In this document: positions 1 to 10,855 of the stretch, one piece after another
Layout of the letters: every line of letters starts with the position of its first letter
Position numbering within the stretch: the first letter of the stretch is position 1
NCBI RefSeq assembly: GCF_048773025.1
Contig: NC_133539.1
Coordinates: forward strand, 33,863,001-33,927,000
Length of the DNA: 64,000 nt
DNA from: Camelus bactrianus
Lineage: Eukaryota > Chordata > Mammalia > Artiodactyla > Camelidae
Direction of reading: 5' to 3'
Translations under genes and position numbers: made by a program
The notes under the pieces: generated by a model
Database searches by the model: none
The model's input: the letters and a program-made list of their open reading frames with translations, nothing else
What the model was told of the DNA's origin: nothing

Positions 1-742
1 TGGCAGTTATCAATGTCAAAGTATTTCCCATGAGAGAAAAGCCCAGGGTAACAGGTATGGAATACTGATGGTTGAGAGTAACATTGATGGTTTAAGAAAG
101 AAAAAATGGAAACTTCAGCCAAATTTTTTTTGACTTAGTATTTAACGTGAATGTTTTGAAAAGTATCTTTATGTCCCTGCTGTTCTAAACAGGACATTTG
201 GCATAGCCCTAGAATACCGCTAGGCAATTCTCTGTATGACAGATCATGAGGAAGGAGGAATATGATGCTGTAATGGGATGGGATCCATGGTTCATGACTG
301 GTAGGGACCAGATGTCACCCCTACAACCTCAGAAGGAGATCCAGCAGCTCCTCCATGTGGCAAAGAAAGAGCTTGTCCTGATGCTCTTGCATGCCAGAGA
401 CTGAGGACCTGCCTTTGATTTAACCCTCCCACGGGAGTGGACGGTCTGGCCCTCCACCTTATCCTCCCATCAGAAGCCATATGTTGCAGAAGGGGCCCAG
501 CGGAAATTCCTAAGAAGAAGATTGCCGGCCTGCCTCCAACCCTGGAAAGAAAGAACAAACCTCCCCAGAAATGCCCTCCTTCAAGGGAATTCCACGACCC
601 ACATCAGTAAACGTCTCTACATCAAGTGCTGAATTCAGTTTCCCCCTCATTTATCTTGAAAACAGAAGTGTTTCAGCTTCTGGGTTGATTTCTGCCTTCC
701 GATATGCTTATCTCTGAAGATCCAGAACCACAGTAAGACACT
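1..742. other. Unique sequence, no gene recognised
   Basis: AT-rich flank with a slightly more GC-rich stretch at about 270-620. An 88-codon open frame on the minus strand (292-558) has no recognisable domain and no splice or promoter context, so I do not call it coding. The 270-620 block could be a fragment of an old interspersed repeat, but I cannot name a family. Confidence 0.5.
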
Positions 743-747
743 TTCTT

Positions 748-1545
748 CTCTCTCTGCTAAAGTTATTTTGATTTTTTTTCTCTCAGTTTTATTGTTATCG
801 ATTAAGTGATTATACATTCACTCAAACGAAATTTTGATAGAATCATAAGTCTTAAGAAAATGGTTTATAACTTGATCTAAAGGTGAATTTTGTAAGTTAA
901 TTACTTCATCTTAACTCTACTTGCAAATAGTGTAATTATAATATTTTTGTTCTTGTCAACAACTCTACTAAAATAATCCAGAAATATAGCAAGTTTTTTT
1001 GATCTTCTAAAATAATTTTGAACTTATTTTATTTTGACATTATTGCCATTATTTAAGTGATTATACAATAGCTCAAATAGAAATTTCATAGATTATAATT
1101 TTTCGGATAGTCATTTATAAATGTATATTATATAAATGAGAAATTTATGAGTAAACATTTCCACTTAATTTTTATATAATGTAATTACAGTATTTTTGTT
1201 GTTGATATTTAGCAAGGCTCTTCTGTTGACCCAGAAACATAGCAATTTTTTGTTTCTTCTAAAGGAGGAATTTTTCTCTTGTTTAGTTTCATTATGGCAG
1301 ATAAGTGACTATCCAAGTCCTCAAATAAAAAAGTATAACTTTCAGAAATTAAATTTTCAGTTTCCGTTACATTTTTAAAATTATCATACAAAAATATACT
1401 TCTTAGGATAGCATTTCATAGTGGTCGTTTATTTAAGAGTGAGTTTCTTGAGTAAATTATTTTCTTTTCTTCTATTTGTAGATAGTATATGGATAGTATT
1501 TTGACTGATGGAATTTTAAAAATCCCCTGTAACATAGACTCTGGT
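748..1545. repeat. Divergent tandem repeat, about 250-bp period, 3 units
   Basis: Three successive blocks share the same order of landmarks. 'aagtgattatac' occurs at 804 and 1055 and as 'aagtgactatcc' at 1303, giving spacings of 251 and 248. 'gaaatatagcaa' at 981 recurs as 'gaaacatagcaa' at 1234 and, weakly, near 1527. 'cttctaaa' closes units one and two near 1010 and 1263. Each unit also has a 'ctcaaa' after the first landmark. The units have diverged heavily and all are AT-rich. This is longer than a microsatellite period and resembles no interspersed repeat I know. It may be an old local tandem duplication or a satellite remnant. Confidence 0.7.
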
Positions 1546-1811
1546 AAGAGTTTTACAGGAACATTGTCACATCTGGAGATATTCAAAATTTCAAGTTTAT
1601 TTATTTGTGTATAACAAAGGCTGAATATATTCTGGTTATGAGACTAATATGTTTATGTAAATAAATTTTAGTTTAAAAGAAATATTTGTTCATGGGTTGC
1701 ATTGTGCTCAGCAGAAAACCCATTAAACCCCTCACTGGGTTCCTGCAAGTGCCTTGAGGGGCCCAAACTCCTTCTTCTCTTTTGCTCACTCTGCTCCTTT
1801 GGCTAGAAATG

Positions 1812-1878
1812 CTTTTCTTTTTCTTTTTCTTTATGTTTTTTCTTTTTCTTTTTCTTTTTCTTTTTCTCTTCTCTTACT
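1812..1878. repeat. (TTTTTC)n pyrimidine microsatellite
   Basis: Repeated 'tttttc' units with minor interruptions form a pyrimidine tract on the plus strand. The open frames that cross it on both strands are low-complexity artefacts. Confidence 0.9.
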
Positions 1879-2184
1879 ACTTCATGTTCGAAATAAGAAG
1901 TATTTGAAGAAGCTTTCAGTGATTTCCCATTTGAAATTAATTCTTCCTGCTCCTCTTTATTTTCACACCCTATGCTTTTCTGTTTTTTCTTGTTAACACT
2001 TACGACAATGTGCAATTATATAATTATGTATGTGATTGTTGAATGTGCGTATCCAGCCCATGTGTCCATGTCTTCTGAGACTAGACCCATTTTGCATCAT
2101 TTACTCTTTCCAGTGTTTTTAGGTCAGGAGATGGCAGGCATTTAGGGCATTTGGATGGGACAGTTCTTTCCTGTGAATGTGTAT

Positions 2185-2450
2185 TAGGCAGGTTTCACTG
2201 TGGTAACAACAACACATAACATACATAACAAACAATCTTCAAATCTCAGGAGCTCATAACAATAAGCATCTACTTTTTCAAACACAGTTCTTTCCATCAG
2301 TACCCTGGACTTGGCTGGGCTTGGGTTTCAGGTCTGCTTCTTTCAGTCAGATCTGTTTCTTATTCAGAGGCCCAGGATAAAAGAGCTACGTAGACATCTT
2401 CTTACAGCGGGTGTCCCAAACACAGTAATGCAGGCAGAGCAGAGCCCACA
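2185..2450 (-). mobile_element. Old interspersed repeat, probably LTR-type 3' part, family uncertain
   Basis: The order 'ggtaacaacaa...aatctcaggagctcataacaataag...' followed by 'cagtaccctggacttggctggg' matches the general wording of mammalian repeats that begin 'gataacaaa...ctcagtggctta' when read on this strand. I cannot decide between MaLR-type and other old families. The L1 fragment that starts just downstream cuts it off. Confidence 0.35.
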
Positions 2451-2451
2451 C

Positions 2452-2906
2452 TTCTTTTTTCATTAAAGTACAGTTGATTTACAATATTGTATCAGTTTCA
2501 GTTGTACAGCAAAGTGATGCAGTTATATATTTTTTTCAGATTATTTTCCATTATAGGTTACTACAAGATATTGAATATAGTTCCCTCTGTTATACAGTAA
2601 ATCCTTGTTGCTTATCTATTTTATGTAAGTAGTTTGCATCTGTTAATCCTATACTCCCAATTTATTGCCTCCACCTTTCCTTTGGTAACCATACATTTGT
2701 TTTCTATGTCTGTGAGTCTCTTTCTGGTTTGTATACAGATTCATTTGTATTATTTTTTAAATTCCACATATAAGTGATGTAATATTTGTCTTTTACTGTC
2801 TGATTTACTTCACTTAGTATGAAATTCTCCAGGTCCATCCTTATTGCTGCAGATGTCAGTATTTCATTCTTTTTTATGGATAAGTAATATTCTATATAAA
2901 TATATT
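2452..2906 (-). mobile_element. L1 LINE, 5'-truncated 3' end (cetartiodactyl type)
   Basis: Read on the minus strand, this is the last ~70 codons of L1 ORF2 followed by the 3' UTR. The minus translation at 2704-2919 contains 'EYYLSIKKNEIL' and 'ILSEVNQTVKDKYYI', which are C-terminal ORF2 words. The plus strand carries the UTR wording 'acagttgatttacaatattgt' and 'ttgaatatagttccctctgt'. The 3' side is at left, next to 'cttctttttt'; the 5' truncation is near 2906, where GC content rises sharply. A 10-bp direct repeat, CAGAGCAGAG, lies at 2435-2444 and 2947-2956. It could be a displaced target duplication or coincidence. The coding part is a fragment and not functional. Confidence 0.9.
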
Positions 2907-2929
2907 GCTGAGATCCCATGTCGGCTGCT

Positions 2930-3925
2930 CAGCCCCTTCTGGAGGACAGAGCAGAGGGATTTCTGGTTAATTCATGTCCTGTTCGGTGTCTGAAAAGAAG
3001 GTTTTGAGAGCCGCTAAGCCCACGTGGCTGAGGAGGACCCTGAGGAGGACCCACGGTCTGGAAGGTGCCAGCTCTCTGCCCAGCACTTGCAGCTCCCAGT
3101 CGCCTCCCCTGAGTCCCGGTGCGTCCATCATGGCGGAGCTGTCCCCTCATCCTGGCCAGGTTGGACCAGGAGGTTTGTGGCTGCCTTGCAGGGCAAAGGG
3201 CAAGTTCCTAGCTTAGGGGCTCCCAGCTGCCAAGAAAGGGTTAAGTTCCCTGCTGAAAGGCCAGGCTTGGGTCAGGAAAACCGAGAGCCTAGGAAGCAAA
3301 CTGAGGGAGGCACGTGGCCCTAGTGGCGTGTTCTGCCCTGGCTCCAGACGCGCATAGAGCAGCAAAGGGCCTGGGCAGACGGACAGCGCGGGGGTGGGAG
3401 GGAGTCCGGGGGTCCAGCAGCAGCTCCTACCCTCACTCTCCATCCTGCCCAGCCCCTCCCGAGCCCATCAGGCCTGCCACGGACACTCCTAGGGTCAAAA
3501 ATGGGAGATTGGGACCTGTGCTGGACATTTGGTCAGTCTCAAGGCAGCGCGTGACAGAGGTGACAGCCATTCCCGGAGGAGGGGAGGAATGTACCTCCAA
3601 GAGTCTCGGACTGCGTGTCAGGAAGCCCCATGACCCTGCTGACACTGCCACTTGCCCCTCTCTTTCTCCGAGGGATCAAGTTCTTAGTTGTCACTTTCTG
3701 CTAAGCGGATATTTACAGAGGGCTCCCTGCACGCTGGGAGCTGCGCTGTTAAGACAAAGACAAAGACAAGGGATCAGCTCCGGGAAGGCTCTTCCTTTGT
3801 GGTATCCCCCTTCTTCCTCTGTAGTCGTGACTTTAATAGACACCCCAAACACCCGGTGATGGTGACCAAGCTAGGATCAGCCTGGCAGTGCCCAAGCAGG
3901 CAGCCTCAGGGACCAATGGTGGGCT
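2930..3925. other. Isolated GC-rich block, function unknown
   Basis: About 1 kb near 60% G+C (my estimate), with roughly 25-30 CpGs, sits between AT-rich flanks. By eye the CpG observed/expected ratio is only about a third, so it is not a formal CpG island. It holds several overlapping open frames on both strands, the longest 3314-3859 (+), expected where stop codons are rare. A YY1-like word 'atcatggcggagc' lies near 3128-3140. I recognise no protein family. Options are a degenerate CpG island, an exon or 3' UTR of an unrecognised transcript, or GC-rich unique sequence. Its left edge coincides with the truncated end of the L1. Confidence 0.55.
3703..3775 (-). repeat. Possible L2/MIR-type fragment
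   Basis: The wording 'atttacagagggctccctgc...gctgggagctgcgctgtt...acaaagacaaagacaag' resembles the end of L2 read in reverse ('atttattgagcacctactatg...ctaggcgctgggg...'). It contains a short 'gacaaa' triplication. The match is loose. Confidence 0.35.
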
Positions 3926-4599
3926 GATATTTTCAAGCACAGTAATTAGTAAAAGCAAGTGAAACAAGGATGTACATCAGAATTTCACTGTATGACCTGA
4001 GCGATTTCCTTATTGATTTGGATAATACTTTTCCAGTGTGATTTGTATATGTGGGCACTGTCCACAGTATGACTACAGACCCAACACATGTTTACATTTA
4101 ATCTGTGTTATTAGAACCTATTCCATTAATTTCTTAAGTCTAGAAAATCAACGAAACTATAAGTCAAGCCCTGATTTGTAGTATTTGCCTGGCACTGTGT
4201 GCAAATACCCATCATAGCCCATTTTAACTTTTACAATGTGTAGTCACTGAATACAGGTTTGGGAAGAAATTCACAGTTGCACACCTTTGCTTCTTATTTT
4301 TATCATAAAGATACAATAGACATAAATAACCGCAAGAACACAGACAACAGCAAAATTTAGTGAGATAATTATGTAGAGATGAAATTTGAGTAACTATTAC
4401 CTTTCTAAGTAAAATTCACTTAACTGTAAGTATATATAACTTAATTGTGGTTCAGAAATTTCAGTAATTTTAACACGACTCTGGTTAGCTAGTCTGAGTC
4501 ATCTCCAGCACAAAATCCTGTCCCCAAAAGAGGGATTTTGTGGTTTATATTTCTATTTGTATCTGTGTTTACTAGAACTCATACAAAAAACAAAACAAA
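3926..4599. other. AT-rich unique sequence, no gene
   Basis: No open frame or named element is supported. A possible MIR-like word, 'tgcctggcactgtgtgcaaat', sits near 4188 but is too short to classify. Confidence 0.5.
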
Positions 4600-4770
4600 A
4601 CAAAATTAGCCTGTATTAACATATATAAATGTATATATTTTTATATGTATATATACATTAAAGTGTACATATACACTTAAAAAGTATATATATATACTTT
4701 TGTATGTGTATATATAGCACATATATATGTGTGTGTGTGTGTATATATATACACTTTTAATTAATAGTCA
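4600..4770. repeat. AT/GT low-complexity tract with short palindromes
   Basis: Alternating 'tatata' runs and a (GT)n stretch near 4728-4743. Several self-complementary words occur, for example 'aagtgtacatatacactt' and 'aaaagtatatatatactttt'. It is a length-variable microsatellite-type region. Confidence 0.85.
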
Positions 4771-4832
4771 CTTTTCAAGGGTCCATTCTGTGCCAAGAAC
4801 TGTACATCTCTTCAAATCAGTATCATCTAGTG

Positions 4833-6396
4833 CAAACGTCAGCTAACTAAATGGGCCAAATCTAGGTTATTTTCGTACTGCCAGAAAGCAAGGTATGGCA
4901 AATATACATTTACATTTTAATTGATTGTCCTTTGCACAAGGATGGTTGCTTGAAGAGTTGAGAGCAGCACTAACAATCACCTAAAGAACAAAGTTTCCAG
5001 TGTCTTTAAATGAATAGACAGATGTTACTAATAATGCTCAGCTATCCCTGTGAGGAGTTGATGCCCAGTTTGAAGTGACTAAAAAATTCTCTATCAGTAG
5101 TCTGCTTAGAACAGCTGTGTATCAGAATATTTTTAAAGAAGTTGAGAAAATACTAATTCAGTACAACCTGAAGTAGAATCTGCTAAGACATATTTCAACT
5201 GATGCTGGGAAAAATGTGTGGAGCAGAAAAAAAAATTGGATACATTTATAAAATATGTGAAATATAAAGTGTTTTAGTCTGTATTTTTTCATTTTATTAT
5301 TCATCAGAAAGTACCTTCCATAAAATATTTGAATCTATCATGTGTTATTAAACCAGCATTGTCATTGGTGAATTTCATTCACTCTGGTAGGTAGTTCTGT
5401 GATCTTTTTTGTCAGAAATTGGAGCTGAATAACCTGACTTTTGTTACCACTCAGTAGTTTGATGGGTTAGCATTCATGATGTTTTCTTGCCATTTTTTTC
5501 AGCTCAAGGGCAAGATTGGAAAATTGCTCTTAATGAGAAGAATTGCCGTTGGCCTATGTTCATGACCACTGAATAGCCTTGGGAATTAGCTTTTGCTACA
5601 GATTCGAAAATACTTCTTAATAAAGAAACATACAATGCTCGGTGAAATAGTGCTTATATGTAGAGCTTATACCATACGAGTCATTTGGTCAACTCATGTT
5701 CTATGAATCGTTAGTATTATCTAGTTGTTCTGTTCATTTCTTATGCTGTAAAAAGTTAAAACAGAAGAAAGATCTCTCTTCCCATAAATATTTGGAGCAG
5801 ATTTTTTTTAAAGATCAAACTGCGGCTCCAACAGCATTTTTCACGTTGGAATGTTAAGTACAGAAAAAAATTTATTTCAAAGTCTACTTCAAAAATTTCC
5901 AATTGAGAAGCTTCTGCCTAATCTTTCAGTTGGGAACGATTACTTCACAATGCAATGACATAAGAAAAGACAAATATCAAGAGAAGGATTCAATAGAAGT
6001 CTATAAATGCCTCGTAAGGCATAAATATGTGCACTAAAAATCATATGCTGGTGGGCTGACGGTATTTGGCAGTACCTACCTCTGTATGTGACAAGCCATT
6101 TTCAAAGGCAAAATCCATAAAATTTCACCCCAGATCAGCATTAACATATGAGCATTTGCAATCAATTTTTATGCTGGGAAAGACTAACCCTGAATCCCAA
6201 TTAAATAAAATTTTATTAAAAGAATTCTATAGTTGTACTAGATTATTATATTTTATATTTAACCAATAAAAGTTAGCAAAACATTTTTTCTCTTGTTACA
6301 GAAATACCTTCGTAATATCCTCAATTTTTTCTCTTTCTAGCAAAACCTAAAATATTTACTATCTGATTCTTTACAGAAAAAGTTTGCAGGCTCCTG
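4833..6396 (+). mobile_element. Charlie-type hAT DNA transposon with degenerate transposase
   Basis: The ends look like Charlie terminal repeats. The left end reads 'caaacgtcagctaac...gggccaaatc'. The right end reads 'ctaaaatatttactatctg...ttacagaaaaagtttgcagg...tcctg'. The flanking 8-bp words ATCTAGTG (4825-4832) and ATGTAGTT (6397-6404) agree at 6 of 8 positions, as expected for a hAT target duplication. The interior from about 5015 to 6230 translates in shifting plus frames to transposase relics. In order these are 'GVDAQFEVT', 'FKEVEKILIQYNLK', 'STDAGKN', 'LVNFIHS', 'LSEIGAE', 'ALNEKNC' and, near the C-terminal dimerisation region, 'RSALTYEHLQSI'. This is the Charlie8/GTF2IRD2-like lineage as I remember it. 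In-frame stops and frame changes are frequent and the N-terminal zinc-finger region is missing, so it is an inactive, internally deleted copy. Confidence 0.85.
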
Positions 6397-7529
6397 ATGT
6401 AGTTGAAAACAAAATTAACAAGCATATATTGACTCTTTAGAATTTTTTGTGGACTCACTCTGCCTACTTAATTCCTGCAGATAACCACGAGTCAAATGTT
6501 TTATAAATTTTATAAAAAATCCATTACAGTAGTAATAAATAATATAGATTCTTCAGTTCATATTTAAGTATTTGGCATTAGATATATGGCCATTTAAAAT
6601 GATAAAAGTAAACAATGTTGCTTGAGATAAAATATTAATTAATTAAAATCTATTATTATTGACATATATTACTGTATGCCTCTCTGCCCTGTAGAAATAC
6701 TCTGTAAAAGCAGTTTGTATCTTTCTAGCTCACTATCTTCCAATTAGAGTTTAATATACATTACTATGCGTCAGTAGGCAGTACAGCAAAATGCAGCATC
6801 AGTCCAAATCACTGCATGGAGACAAGATGCCTTCAAGTTCTCTATAAAGTTGTCTTCAAGATACATTCTTGTAATGAAACTGCTTTGGAAAAGTAACTCC
6901 TACCCAGACTAAAATGATAGATATGTTCTCAGGAAAAAGAATCCCCTATTTTGCATTCAAAAGCTATTGATAGTAAAAGGCTTCATAAGAAGATTTATGT
7001 TATTGCTTTTTTAGCAAACCAGTTTATATATCCTAGAGATCAGCATACAGATACATTACAATTGATATTTCCTTTGGCAATCATTCACTTGTTGTTCTCA
7101 AGAGGACAGAAAGTTTTTATTCCCCTGTAGAAATTTGCTTCCTTTGTCTCTAATTGTTGTGGCGATTTATAATGTGGCCAAGTTTTCCACAACAAATTCT
7201 GAATTTTCAGTTTTGCAATGTATATTTTTTACATGGCTTACTGAACATAAACATAAAATTTCTATCCCATGAAATGTAACATGGACTGAAAATTCCCTAA
7301 CTGTAAGTCATTGGTAACAGGAATAAACTGCTTTCCTACTTTCTCGATTCCACACTTAAAAATTATATAGTTATGAGTTTCTTATGAGTAGATGTATCTC
7401 TATGCTCACTTTAAGGCCTTAAAGTTTGAAAATCAATTTTAAATCTCAGGTCATTTGCGTAATGTTACACACAGAAACACTATCAGACAAGTAAGAAATG
7501 AACTCAATTGCCTTTTTATTTATTCCCTC

Positions 7530-7612
7530 ATTAAGCATGTATTTACCTACATAAATACCTACTAAGTGCCCAGCATTGTATTAGATGCTTGATTCAGCCA
7601 AATAATAGCTAT
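7530..7612 (-). mobile_element. L2 fragment
   Basis: 'aagcatgtatttacctacat...ctactaagtgcccagcattgtattagatgctt' matches the L2 3' end read in reverse. It is short and diverged. Confidence 0.5.
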
Positions 7613-8368
7613 TGTACTACTTCATTTTTATTCAGTATCCTAATGTACTGATTTTTTTAAGTTTCATGAAATGGAAACCAAGGGATTATCATTCTTTTAA
7701 TGAGTGCTTCAAATATCATATTTTAAATATTTTATTATTTTATTTCCCCTAACATAGAATAATTATGCTATGAGAGAATAGCATTGTTTGTCTTTCTTCC
7801 TCCAGTTGTACTTCTAATCATCTTTCAAAATGAGCACATAAAGTCAAATTTTATCCTAAAGACTAATTTGTTGAATTGGCCTTTGCTTTAGCTTGGATTT
7901 TGCAGTATGCTTTCTTATCCTCAGAAGATGAATATATTTAATATACTTTAAATTGCATTATATTTTATGAGCTCCCAAGGGATCCATTGTTACATGAACC
8001 CAGCATTATTGTATAATTATTGCTTCAAATATCTCAAATGATGACTAATTAAACATACATGTAATACATTCATTGGTGAAAAATTTTCAACGACTTAATT
8101 TCTATTCCCTCTTGAAAGTGCCTATATCCTCTGCAGAAGAAGTTTTAAGAAGGAGCAAGTATCTCAGCAATTGAGAACATGATTAGCATCAATATTTCAT
8201 AGTACAGTTGAGCGACATGGTTAACCAGAGAAATGCCACCATCCTCCCACCCTCCAAGTAAGTGTGACTCTTAGTTTCACTAAGAAGGTGATGTACAAGG
8301 CTCCATGGAGGATGTTGGTCTATCTTTGAATGTATATCCTATTTATGGTAAATATTTATTATTACTTT

Positions 8369-8395
8369 AGAATAGTGTCATGAAGACACTATTCT
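8369..8395. other. Perfect 11-bp inverted repeat (hairpin)
   Basis: AGAATAGTGTC at 8369-8379 is followed by the 5-base loop ATGAA and then GACACTATTCT at 8385-8395, an exact reverse complement. It could form a short cruciform or RNA hairpin. There is no evidence that it is transcribed, and no T-run follows directly. Confidence 0.8.
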
Positions 8396-10289
8396 TTATG
8401 AATATAAATTCTTAAAAAAGAATAAAAATCTTACCACTCCTTTCTTCATTGAAGCCACAATCTATATAACGAATTCTGCTAGATTCTAATTCACTACATT
8501 TCCACAGGCTTAAATTGAAGATGAATCAGAAATCTTAGCCCTTTGGCCACTTCCACCAAGGGAAACGTTCCCAATGTGTTATTCCTGAACTATGATTTGA
8601 AATGAAGTTTTTACCAGCTTGTAGTTAGTTATATTCCATTTGTAACACAAAAACAAAGAAACATAAAAAAAGGCGAAGAGGAAACTTACATCACTCACAT
8701 GGTCTGACAGTGAAAGTAGCTTACTGATAGCCGTGAGACTCTGCGTGAGGTGATCTTTAGCACTGCATCACATTAGAGATTTTCTCTACTTACTATTTTG
8801 TGTTAACATGTCATTTCTTTTGAGGAATGATAATAATCCTTATAGAAATGGCAGTGATAGTAACTGATTTATTTAAGGCACTAATTTTGGTTAAATTACT
8901 TGTTTGCAACATATTTCTGTTTTCCTTTTTTTCCTTAGTTTTGCTTTGCTATTTATTCATCTTTGAAATACAAAGGACCAAGAACCATAGACCGTGTGGG
9001 AGGCAAATATATTTTCCCTCACAAATCTTCTAACAATGACTTCCAAGCAGGATGCACCTTGTGTGCTCTCCCCGCCAAAGATGAGTTCAGCATCCAAAGT
9101 ACATTAGGATAGGATTGCTGTCGATGATGACATTGTGATGTTCCTACAGCTTTGTGGTATTTGTAAGGCAATGTTAATTAGTTTTCCTTCAAAATATTCC
9201 TGTAGGGAAGGGTGGAGTAATAAATTTCTTTGAGTTCTAGGGAGTAATTTATGCAGTAATCTCATGTAAAACAAAGCCTGTTGTTAAACTAGTCTTCGTG
9301 TTTATAAGTACAAGAACCTTTGAGTTCCTGACTGTCTAAAATGTTTGGATGATTCAAACTCTCTTTGAATTTGGCTCCTTTCAATATAACTCTTTTTTAT
9401 ATATAAATTTATATAAGCCAGTGCCTAATGTGAAAGGTTTGTAACATATTGATGCCTACAATTTAAAAATAATTTCCTATCGTTTCCAGACAATTGCCCA
9501 CAAGTAGCAAGCCATTCTGGGAAAACAAAGCAAAATGGAATAGCAACAGAAAGAGAAGAAATGCCTTAAACATGGCAATAACATTAGGAGCTTTCAGATT
9601 TCTTGCTTTTTATTTTACATTAGAGGTCAGGGAATTCTCCTCCTTAACCTTTTATAAATTATATTTCCATATTCCCTCTGTATGTTTCTTCCCTTCACTT
9701 AAAAAGAAAAAAAGCGACAAGGAAATTCAGGTCCAGACGTTATTGAAAGAACTAAGCAAACTCTTCGTGCCTTAGTTAGGCACTACCAACACCTAGAAAC
9801 CTGTGCAGGACTAGAAATGGTATTAGGATGTTTGTGGAATCAATAAACTGTTAAAGGCTAGTAAAAGATTTTGCTAAAAAATTAAGAATTGTTATATTTC
9901 TTTAAGCAATCAAAACTACACACATGCTAAAATACCTTGTATACTTTTTTTTTAATCAGGACTATAGTCTCCTCCTTCTTTAATAATTATGACCTCTTGT
10001 AGTTGCAACGATGCCAGAATCTGACCAATGGCAATATTGGAATGGCACTGACCACACTGTGCCCCACTTAGAGATGTCGTTTGACATATTGTGACAGGCG
10101 GCACCCACCCATAAGGACCTAGGAAAGTTCTATCCAAATGGGTCTGGGCATCCTGGTGCAAAGGTAGGCTTGGATCTCTATACCTTCTCCCTCCTCAATG
10201 TCTGACATCAACGTTAAGATCAAAATGAAAAGTTTACAAATTCTACACATCAAAAGGAAAAAGAAAAAAAAAACATTATTGGTAATAGA

Positions 10290-10740
10290 GTACACTGCTT
10301 GTTACCAGATGACCTTAACTCCACCCAAGAAACTGCAGAATATTAGAGAATAGTCAACAGTACTATGGAAATAAATTTCTAGGCACAAGATGCCCAGGGT
10401 ACCATGACAGCAAACCCAAACTTAGATAATCTGTGTTGTGGTGAGTGCTCTGTTTGACCGTACACGCAGTAGATCCAGTAGCCAATTCTGGAACTCCCAG
10501 CCAGCTCTGGACTCTGCTTATTTCCTTGTTCCTTCTCACCCCAAAGCAAGTTTGACTACATGGCCCTAGGCAATCACATATTTTCTATTTTAATCTTCCT
10601 TGTTCTTTATGCTATAAAAACTTCCTGCTTTTCTGTCCCATTTTGCAGTTCTCCAAATGGAGACTGTCCACTTCATGGAGGGTTAAATAAAGTTTGTTTG
10701 TATCACCTAAATTGTCTTCTTTAATAGTTTTTAAAACTAC
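10290..10740 (+). mobile_element. Probable old solo LTR, family unassigned
   Basis: The right half has LTR-like architecture in the plus direction: 'ctataaaaacttcctgc' as a TATA-like element near 10611, and 'ttaaataaagtttgtttgt' as a poly(A) signal near 10683, with GC-richer sequence before them. The left boundary is a guess. I cannot name the family; it looks ancient and fragmentary. Confidence 0.5.
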
Positions 10741-10754
10741 CCAGTTTAGACAGG

Positions 10755-10845
10755 GAAAGTATCAGTATTACCTGGGAGCCATTAGAAACGCAGGATTTCA
10801 GGCCCTACTCCAAATACACTTAATCATAATCTGCCATTTACCAAG
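10755..10845 (+). mobile_element. MER5-type hAT fragment
   Basis: 'attacctgggagccattagaa...aggatttcaggccctactcc' resembles MER5A ('cacctgggaacttgttagaaatgc...ggccccaccc'). Neither terminal repeat is kept. Confidence 0.5.
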
Positions 10846-10855
10846 ATTCCCTAGA

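Larger units (their letters stand above)
6405..10289. other. Long AT-rich stretch without genes
   Basis: No coding feature supported. Visible items are an L2-like reverse fragment near 7530-7610 ('ctactaagtgcccagcattgtattagatgctt') and a perfect 11-bp hairpin at 8369-8395. The short open frames (8827-9033, 9494-9775, 9952-10161) have no recognisable domains. The part from about 9960 to 10240 is a little more GC-rich and might belong to the LTR-like element that follows. Confidence 0.5.

Noticed and set aside
292-558. 88-codon minus-strand frame
   Set aside because: No domain, no promoter or splice context, and length is within chance expectation for a GC-richer patch.
1803-2015. Lysine/glutamate-rich minus frame
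   Set aside because: It is read through the (TTTTTC)n microsatellite, so the composition is an artefact.
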